Shown here: one piece after another, positions 54,597-64,000 of the stretch
Layout of the letters: every line of letters starts with the position of its first letter
Position numbering within the stretch: position 1 is the stretch's first letter
NCBI GenBank assembly: GCA_002841335.1
Contig: PHEY01000006.1
Coordinates: 209,532-273,531, forward strand
DNA: 64,000 nucleotides
Direction: 5' to 3'
DNA from: Actinobacteria bacterium HGW-Actinobacteria-2
GTDB taxonomy: Bacteria > Actinomycetota > Actinomycetes > Propionibacteriales > Propionibacteriaceae
Translations under genes and position numbers: made by a program
Notes under the pieces: generated by a model
What the model was told of the DNA's origin: nothing
What the model saw: only the letters and a program-made list of their open reading frames with translations
The model's database searches: none

Positions 54597-55207
54597 TCGA
54601 GGTGCGTGGCGCCTCGGTCTCGTTCGGGAGCAGGGAGGTCTTTGCCGAGGTGGATATGACCTTCCCCGATGCAGAAGTGTCGGCGCTGATCGGTCCGTCT
54701 GGGTCGGGCAAATCCACCATGCTGGGCGCCGTCAGTGGGCAGCTGAAGCTTGACCGGGGACACGTTCGGTGGGGCGCGGCTTCCGATGCCGGTTCGGAGC
54801 CTGACCCCGATCTGGTGGCGTGGGTGCCCCAGTCGGCAAGCCTGCTGGGACATCGCAGCTGTGTGGAAAATGTGGCCCTCGCCGGGCTATGTCGAGGCTT
54901 GCCCCGGTCCGCGGCCATGGAGATGGCCCACGAACTGTTGGCCGACTTCGGCCTGTCGAAGGTGGCACTCACCCCTGCTGGACGCGCTTCCGGAGGAGAG
55001 CGGCAACGGATATGCGTCTGCCGCGCCCTGGCGACCGGCCGTCCCTTGGTGATCGCGGACGAGCCCAGTGCGAACCTCGACGCCGCCAACACTGATCTGG
55101 TGTTGGCCGCCTTCGCTCGGCTTGCCGGATCGGGGGTGACCGTGATCGCGGCTTCGCATGATCCGGCGATCGTCGGCGTGGTCAGCCACGTGGAGTACTT
55201 GCGATGA
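54590..55207 (+). CDS. ABC transporter ATPase (LolD/MacB type)
   Basis: A short 205-residue ATPase: Walker A GPSGSGKST, signature ASGGERQRICVCRAL, Walker B PLVIADEPSANLD, H-loop VIAASHDPAIVG. Length and motifs fit the MacB/LolD/FtsE class that works with FtsX-type permeases by mechanotransmission rather than classic import. Overlaps its neighbours by 7 and 4 bases. Confidence 0.85.
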   Translation: MLIEVRGASVSFGSREVFAEVDMTFPDAEVSALIGPSGSGKSTMLGAVSGQLKLDRGHVRWGAASDAGSEPDPDLVAWVPQSASLLGHRSCVENVALAGLCRGLPRSAAMEMAHELLADFGLSKVALTPAGRASGGERQRICVCRALATGRPLVIADEPSANLDAANTDLVLAAFARLAGSGVTVIAASHDPAIVGVVSHVEYLR

Positions 55208-56241
55208 AGCGTCGAGACCCGCGAGTGTCGATCCTGGAATGGGCGACGGAAGCGGTGCGGAACCTGGCGCCATGGAGGTCTCGGGGCTTCCTGGCGGTGG
55301 CGCTGAGTGTCGTCACAGGCGGGGTGGCCGGACTGATGCTCGCCGCCAGTGCGAGCGCCTACCAGGCGGATCAGGATCGCGAGGACCTTTCAGGGGCGCA
55401 GGTAGTGGTGTTGGGGGAGGAGTCGGACCCAGATTCCCCGCTGATCTCGCGGGCGTCCTGCGAAGGCCTGGCCAGGCTGCCTCAGGTGCGGGCCGCCGGG
55501 ACCGCGCGACTGATGGGGTACCGGTACTTCCCCCGGCTCGGGCGGGTTGCTGTGATGGCAGTGAGCCCGCAGCTGGTCCAGTTCGGGGGCCAGCAGATTC
55601 TGGTCGGTGCTGATCTCGCGGATCGCTCCGGCCTGCGAGGGCCGGGCCACCTGGCTGACTCCGACGGTGTGGGGCATGCCTACGGCGTTGCCCCCAGGCA
55701 ACCGGAGGGCGTCGATCTCAATGGATCAGTGGTGGTGGCCCGATGGCCGGACGCCCAGGTGCGGTCGTGCCTGGTGTGGTTGCAGAGTGCAGTGGCCGCT
55801 GAAGCTGCCTTGCCCACCCTGGTGTCTCAGTTGGAGCTCCAGGGCCAAGGGCAGCTGGCGGTGCGCGCCAACCCCGAGTCCGGGGCCGCAGCACAACGGC
55901 TCCTCGGCCGGTCAGATCGGGCAGCCGTGCTGCTGTTGGGCATGCTGGTGGGCGCGGCTTCAGGGCTGTTTCGCCGGCTTCGTCCCGCTGATGCGGCGAG
56001 CTACCGGTTGTCCGGGGCTTCCCGGATGGCCTTGTTCACCCTCGTGCTGGTCGAGGACTTGATCTGCGCATCAGCCTTCGTCGCCGCCGGCTTGGCCATG
56101 ATCGCGGTGAGTGGCGGACAGGTGCTGGGGCCGGCCAGTGGGTTGTGGGTCGGCGCCGCCGGCCTGGCTTCGTTGGTGACTTCGCTCCCGGTTGCCCTCG
56201 CCGTGGTGCTCCCGCAGCCCATCGGATTGGTCAAGGACTGA
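55204..56241 (+). CDS. FtsX/MacB-like ABC transporter permease
   Basis: A 345-residue protein with one N-terminal helix (FLAVALSVVTGGVAGLMLAA), a large external domain of about 190 residues and three C-terminal helices (AAVLLLGMLVGAASGLF, MALFTLVLVEDLICASAFVA, GLWVGAAGLASLVTSLPVAL), the FtsX/MacB topology. The external domain is smaller and more diverged than MacB. It ends 20 bases before the convergent purL stop. Confidence 0.72.
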   Translation: MKRRDPRVSILEWATEAVRNLAPWRSRGFLAVALSVVTGGVAGLMLAASASAYQADQDREDLSGAQVVVLGEESDPDSPLISRASCEGLARLPQVRAAGTARLMGYRYFPRLGRVAVMAVSPQLVQFGGQQILVGADLADRSGLRGPGHLADSDGVGHAYGVAPRQPEGVDLNGSVVVARWPDAQVRSCLVWLQSAVAAEAALPTLVSQLELQGQGQLAVRANPESGAAAQRLLGRSDRAAVLLLGMLVGAASGLFRRLRPADAASYRLSGASRMALFTLVLVEDLICASAFVAAGLAMIAVSGGQVLGPASGLWVGAAGLASLVTSLPVALAVVLPQPIGLVKD

Positions 56242-56261
56242 GCTCGCGCAGCGGGCGGGAC

Positions 56262-60221
<3,960 letters not shown>

Positions 60222-60227
60222 GGGCTA

Positions 60228-60233
60228 AGCCTA
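60228..60233 (-). promoter_or_regulatory. leaderless -10 element TAGGCT for purL
   Basis: On the minus strand TAGGCT ends six bases before GTG 60221; no Shine-Dalgarno sequence is present. Confidence 0.5.
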
Positions 60234-60291
60234 ACGGTGCCGGGTGGCGCCGCTGGCGAGCCGCGGCTCACACGGACAACCCCGGCGCGCG

Positions 60292-61206
60292 CTACTTCCA
60301 GGCCACCGACACCAGGCCCGCCAACGGGCTGGACGGGTCCAGCGACAGGGTGGCCTGGGCCCCGTCCAAACCGGTGCCCGCAGAGGGGGTGAGTTCCAGG
60401 CTTGGCCAATGCAGACGCAGGTAGGAGGTGAAGCGCTGGGTGATCCGCGGGGAGCCGAACACGCCGCCTAGGGTGCAGATGGTCGGTGGTTCGCTGCTCA
60501 TCAAGGCGACCTCGCGCAGAGCGGCGACGACCGACTCGCTGAGCTCGGCGGCAGCCTCGGACACGATGTGATCGGCCACCGCATCGCCGGCGGCAGCGGC
60601 GGCGTCGACGGCGGACGCGAATCCGGCTACCCGGCTTACCCAGCGCGGATCGCCCTGCAACTCGATGTAGGCCAGGGGCGGATCGCCGTACTCGGCCTCC
60701 AGCCGCTCCAGCAGGACGGTCGGCTCGCCACGATGGTCGTAGGCGCGCATGGCCGCTTTGAGTCCGGCCTGGCCGATCCAAAAGGCGCTGCCTGCATCGC
60801 CCAGCAGGCACCCCCAGCCGTCCACCCGCGACACCGCGCGGGGGCCGACGGCCAAAGTGACCACTCCGGTGCCGGCGGCGATGATCACGCCCGGACGCTC
60901 GCCCAGCGCGCCGAGGTAGCTGGTGGTCGCGTCATGGGCCAACGCCACCCGAGTGACGTCCAGCTCGCCCAGCAGCGAAAGCAACTCGGCGGCGTCGGGG
61001 ACGGTGATGCCGCTCGCGCCCACCCCGACGGCCACGTCGTCCAACGCGTTGGCGCTGGCGAAGGCGGTGATGGCCGACGCCAGCTGCGGCAGCAACGGAT
61101 GGTCGGTGAGCACCCCGTCGGTGCGGTGTTCGAGCACGCCGTCAGGCCCGATGAACCGCAACCGGATCCCGGTTTGCCCTGCATCTACAGCGATCAGGCC
61201 AGACAT
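60292..61206 (-). CDS. BadF/BadG/NagK-type sugar kinase (N-acetylglucosamine kinase-like)
   Basis: A 304-residue ASKHA-fold kinase with the phosphate-1 loop AVDAGQTGIRLRF, the catalytic region VALAHDATTSYLGAL, phosphate-2 IIAAGTGVVTLAV, and GWGCLLGDAGSAFWIG, the hallmark of the N-acetylglucosamine-kinase branch. It likely phosphorylates an amino sugar recovered from the cell wall. Leaderless ATG 61206. 70 bases separate it from the purL start, with nothing else visible. Confidence 0.82.
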   Translation of the reverse strand: MSGLIAVDAGQTGIRLRFIGPDGVLEHRTDGVLTDHPLLPQLASAITAFASANALDDVAVGVGASGITVPDAAELLSLLGELDVTRVALAHDATTSYLGALGERPGVIIAAGTGVVTLAVGPRAVSRVDGWGCLLGDAGSAFWIGQAGLKAAMRAYDHRGEPTVLLERLEAEYGDPPLAYIELQGDPRWVSRVAGFASAVDAAAAAGDAVADHIVSEAAAELSESVVAALREVALMSSEPPTICTLGGVFGSPRITQRFTSYLRLHWPSLELTPSAGTGLDGAQATLSLDPSSPLAGLVSVAWK

Positions 61207-61212
61207 GAGACC

Positions 61213-61218
61213 AGCGTA
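61213..61218 (-). promoter_or_regulatory. leaderless -10 element TACGCT for the sugar kinase
   Basis: On the minus strand TACGCT ends six bases before ATG 61206, without a Shine-Dalgarno sequence. Confidence 0.5.
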
Positions 61219-61245
61219 AGCACTCCCGTGTCCGCTCGCGCCCGT

Positions 61246-62946
61246 TCACCGCACAACGGTCGCTGGGCACCAGCCGCGCAGGGTGCTGATAAATGCCACC
61301 TCGTCGGCGTCGTCCAATGCGTGCAGAGGGAGACGCCTCTCGATCAGTGTTCCGTCGGCGACCAGTCGGGCACGTCGCACGCCGTTGAGCAGGTTGCCTT
61401 CATCGCGAGGGGTGTACCACCTCCCGTCCAGCCGGACGGCGAGGTTCCCGATGGTGGCTTCGGTGAGCAGACCGCGGGCATGGCAGATCACGTCGAAGAC
61501 GTCGGCGCCTCCTTGCGCGCGCAGCCGGTCGTAGTGGGCGCGGTGGGTGGTCTTGTGGGTGATCACTGGGGCCAGCCAGGTGAGATCGAGTGGCTCACGG
61601 GCCAGCCGCAATCGCACCGGCTGATTCAGCTGCGGGGCGGAGGTGACCTCGATCAGCGGCTCACCGTCGCCCGCGACGAGTCGCAGTCGATGGGCTCCCG
61701 TGGCTGGGCAGGCCGCTTCCAACCGGGCGCGTACCGCTGCCGGGTCCAGCTCTAGGCCCCAGGCGGCGCACGTGCGCTGTAACCGGGCGAGGTGGTCCTC
61801 GATGAAGCCGACCTGACCGTCTTCGATTCGCATCGTCTCCAACGCGCGCACCGGACGTCCGCCGAGGAAGCGCGTCTTCAGCTCCCACTCCGCCAACTCC
61901 GCTTCCGGTCGGGAGTCGGCCACGATGCCGCTACCGATGCCACACACGAGCTGGGTCTCGTGGGCCTCGACGGTGCGAATGGGCACGTTGAAGGTGGCCG
62001 TGCCACCGGGCCGGATCACGCCCAAGGCCCCGCAATACCAGCCGCGCGGGGAGTCCTCGAGTTCGGCGATGACCGCCATGGCGGCGATCTTGGGGGCGCC
62101 GGTCACCGACCCGCAGGGGAAGAGTGCGGCGAAGATGTCGGCCAAGCTGGTCGCCGCGGCCACGTCACCGACGACCGTTGAGGTCAGTTGCCAGACGGTC
62201 GGGAGGCGCTGCAGCTCGAACAGCCGATCGACCCGCACCGTTCCGGGTCGGCAGATGCGGCTCAGGTCGTTGCGGAGGAGGTCGACGATCATCAGGTTCT
62301 CGGCGCGGTCCTTCGCACTGGTGCGCAGCACCTCGGGGTCGGCATCGGCGCTGGCGGTGCCCTTCATGGGTTCGGTGACCAGGTGGTCGCCCTCGCGATG
62401 GAAGAACAACTCAGGCGAGATACTCGCCACGCCCCCTGCGCTCCAGCACAGGCCGTAACCACCCGGCTGGGCGACGTGGAGGGCGGAGAAGTAGTCGAAC
62501 AGCGACCAGTCCAGCGGACGGACCGCGCGCCAGCGCTGAGTGAGGTTCACCTGATAGCACGCCCCCGAACGGATTCGCTCGAGGACAGTGTTGATCGCTG
62601 CCGCTGCCGAAGCGGCTTCATGGCTGGCGCGCCAATCGAGGGCGGGCGCAGGGCAGGTGCTTGTCGGCCAGTCCTGCGGTGCCTCATCAAACACCTCGAA
62701 CAGGGCAGGCACGCTCGGGTTGTGCGCCTTCTGGGCTCGGTCCCAGGCGCCGGCGTGGTAGCGGAGGCCACCGATGACCCAGTGTCCAGCTCGTGCCGCG
62801 GCTTCGGCGGCTTCGACGATCGCCGGCACCTCCTCAACCGTTCGGGCCTGCAGAAGTCGCCCCGGTGCGGTGAAGATGCCGCGAATCCGGTCGCGGCGCT
62901 CTGGTGGTGCGGCCGGAAAATCGAAGGCGGCGTAGACCGTCGTCAC
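61246..62946 (-). CDS. pabBC: aminodeoxychorismate synthase component I fused to aminodeoxychorismate lyase (PabB-PabC)
   Basis: A 566-residue bifunctional enzyme of p-aminobenzoate/folate synthesis. The N-terminal part (to about 350) is a chorismate-binding enzyme: GACYQVNLTQRW, EPMKGTASADADPEVLRTSA, AENLMIVDLLRNDLSRI, PCGSVTGAPKIAAM. The C-terminal part (from about 375) is a class IV PLP enzyme with the lysine in THKTTHRAHYDRL and GLLTEATIGNLAVRLDGRWY. The start GTG 62946 overlaps the SDR stop as GTGA; longer open sequence upstream belongs to the SDR region. Confidence 0.9.
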   Translation of the reverse strand: MTTVYAAFDFPAAPPERRDRIRGIFTAPGRLLQARTVEEVPAIVEAAEAAARAGHWVIGGLRYHAGAWDRAQKAHNPSVPALFEVFDEAPQDWPTSTCPAPALDWRASHEAASAAAAINTVLERIRSGACYQVNLTQRWRAVRPLDWSLFDYFSALHVAQPGGYGLCWSAGGVASISPELFFHREGDHLVTEPMKGTASADADPEVLRTSAKDRAENLMIVDLLRNDLSRICRPGTVRVDRLFELQRLPTVWQLTSTVVGDVAAATSLADIFAALFPCGSVTGAPKIAAMAVIAELEDSPRGWYCGALGVIRPGGTATFNVPIRTVEAHETQLVCGIGSGIVADSRPEAELAEWELKTRFLGGRPVRALETMRIEDGQVGFIEDHLARLQRTCAAWGLELDPAAVRARLEAACPATGAHRLRLVAGDGEPLIEVTSAPQLNQPVRLRLAREPLDLTWLAPVITHKTTHRAHYDRLRAQGGADVFDVICHARGLLTEATIGNLAVRLDGRWYTPRDEGNLLNGVRRARLVADGTLIERRLPLHALDDADEVAFISTLRGWCPATVVR

Positions 62947-63728
62947 CGGCGCCCGACGAAGTGGTCCATGGTGTGGTTGATGCCGAACAGGTCGAGGATC
63001 ACATCGAACGCCACCGGCGGCAGAATCCTCAGCGGGGGAACAAGCCGCACCATCGGCGGCAGGACCAGCTGCTGGCGTCCGGACTCGATGGCGTTCAACA
63101 CCTTGGTGGCGACCTTCGGTGGTTCCAGGATCGGCAGCAGCAGCGGGAACTTGGTCTTCACCCCGTCGAACATGCCGGTGTTGATGTAATACGGCGCGAC
63201 GATCAGAGTGCGCACCTTGCTGCCGAAGCCGCGCAATTCGGCGCGCAGCGACTCGGTGAAGCCGACCGCGCCCCACTTGCTGGCGGCGTAGTCGGTCTGT
63301 TTGGCTACGCCCACCAGTCCGGCGGCCGAGGCGATCGTCACGATCAGCCCGCGATCGCGGGTCATCATCCCGGGCAGCACCGCCTTGGTCGTCCAGAAGC
63401 CGGCCAGGGTATTCACCTCGAAGGTGCGGCGAATCTGCTCCTCGGTGGCGTCCAGCAGGTAGCGGCCGGTGACCACGCCGGCGTTGTTGATCAGGACGTC
63501 CACCGGCAGGCCGTCCGCGGCGGCCGCGACCGCGGCGGCATCGGTGACGTCGACCTGTGTCCAGGTGCCGCCGACCAACTCGGCCGTGGCCCTCGCGGCA
63601 TCCCCGTTGAGGTCCCAACAGATCACTTCGGCACCACGTCCGGCCGCCTGGACGGCCAACTCGCGGCCCAGCCCGCTGCCGGCTCCGGTGATCAGTACGC
63701 GCGCCCCGGTCAGGATCAGCCCTTTCAT
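62943..63728 (-). CDS. short-chain dehydrogenase/reductase
   Basis: A 261-residue SDR with the cofactor loop LITGAGSGLGREL, NNAGVV, the catalytic Ser in VTIASAAGLVG and Tyr-x3-Lys in DYAASKWGAVGFTESLRAEL. The acidic DLN after strand 2 suggests NAD preference. The hydrophobic C-terminus (LLLPILEPPKV, MVRLVPPLRILPP) resembles the retinol/steroid-type SDRs of RDH10/HSD17B11 kind. Coupled by overlapping codons to the upstream aldehyde dehydrogenase and downstream pabBC. Confidence 0.87.
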   Translation of the reverse strand: MKGLILTGARVLITGAGSGLGRELAVQAAGRGAEVICWDLNGDAARATAELVGGTWTQVDVTDAAAVAAAADGLPVDVLINNAGVVTGRYLLDATEEQIRRTFEVNTLAGFWTTKAVLPGMMTRDRGLIVTIASAAGLVGVAKQTDYAASKWGAVGFTESLRAELRGFGSKVRTLIVAPYYINTGMFDGVKTKFPLLLPILEPPKVATKVLNAIESGRQQLVLPPMVRLVPPLRILPPVAFDVILDLFGINHTMDHFVGRR

Positions 63729-64000
63729 GGCAGCACCCTATTCATCACCGCAATGCCGAGCTTGAGGACCTTCGCGAAGGTTTCGTTGCTCACGCCCGGG
63801 GGTGGGGCGATCGGGAGCAGCCGCTGATCGGCCACCGTCTGGGACTCGGTGTACTTCAGCAGGCCGGCGCTGCCGTGGCGGCGTCCGAGGCCGGACTCCT
63901 TCATGCCGCCCATCGGTGCCGCGTGCGAGCCGAAGGCGGGCGCATAACCGTCGTTGATGTTGACCGTGCCGGTCCGCAGGCGGGCGGCCACGTCCGGCCC
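63725..64000 (-). CDS. aldehyde dehydrogenase, C-terminal fragment (cut by window edge)
   Basis: Only the last 91 codons or so are inside the window. The stretch TGTVNINDGYAPAFGSHAAP and MGGMKESGLGRRHGSAGLLKYTE is the C-terminal oligomerisation region of NAD(P)-dependent aldehyde dehydrogenases, most like succinate-semialdehyde dehydrogenase (GabD2 type) of actinobacteria. The catalytic Cys and Glu are outside the window. Its stop overlaps the SDR start as ATGA, so aldehyde production and oxidation may be linked. Confidence 0.85.
   Translation of the reverse strand, partial: GPDVAARLRTGTVNINDGYAPAFGSHAAPMGGMKESGLGRRHGSAGLLKYTESQTVADQRLLPIAPPPGVSNETFAKVLKLGIAVMNRVLP

Overview
The window is G+C-rich and densely coded, with short gaps and many 1-11 bp gene overlaps. 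ModE-like/Mop/ModD molybdate genes, a HAIR operator plus sigma-H-type promoter in front of clpB, a Nur-like nickel box, the actinobacterial type of dCTP deaminase and many leaderless promoters (TAnnnT 6-7 bases before a start codon) point to an actinomycete. I infer Propionibacteriales, without certainty. It is not Frankia-like: its nitrogenase is of the clostridial/anaerobe type.

Region 1 (1-2889) holds a GT87-type glycosyltransferase and a DUF4185-type protein. Region 2 (2886-10935, minus strand) is a compact six-gene molybdenum nitrogenase operon, nifH-nifD-nifK-nifE-nifN-nifB. NifD carries the roughly 50-residue insertion known from Clostridium pasteurianum NifD, and NifB carries a C-terminal NifX-like domain. 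No nifI, nifX, nifV, nifU or nifS is in the window. Region 3 (10936-15863) begins with an AT-rich 504-base regulatory gap full of small palindromes, followed by a molybdate module: an HTH-TOBE regulator, modABC, a mop molbindin and modD. The two regions together form a nitrogen-fixation and molybdenum-supply locus.

Region 4 (15881-32259) is mostly chromosomal housekeeping: a second GT87 enzyme, clpB, a lipoprotein, a methyltransferase, VapBC, a CbiMQO metal importer behind two Nur-like boxes, a spermidine-synthase-like protein, pyrE, lemA, an ECF sigma factor with its membrane partner, DedA, a SpoU methyltransferase and three envelope proteins. Region 5 (32354-38480) has fba, a DUF559 nuclease-like gene flanked on both sides by related 76-77 bp inverted-repeat elements, a kinase-aminotransferase fusion with an internal 21-bp repeat tract, and an Ntn hydrolase. 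Region 6 (38625-47896) groups purA, dcd, purD, purB and purC with a two-component system; purB as given has an internal deletion of about 100 bases that shifts the frame.

Region 7 (47897-52671) holds a winged-helix protein, two proteins of unknown function, a ZIP transporter, KptA and a metallophosphoesterase lipoprotein. Region 8 (52671-56300) is an accessory insertion: a four-gene, translationally coupled ABC export module with its own consensus promoter, bounded by two direct copies of the last 39 bases of purL. Region 9 (56262-64000, minus strand) holds a full-length single-chain purL, a BadF/NagK-type kinase, a pabB-pabC fusion, an SDR and the C-terminal end of an aldehyde dehydrogenase cut by the window edge.

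All family assignments come from reading motifs and lengths by eye; no database search was possible.
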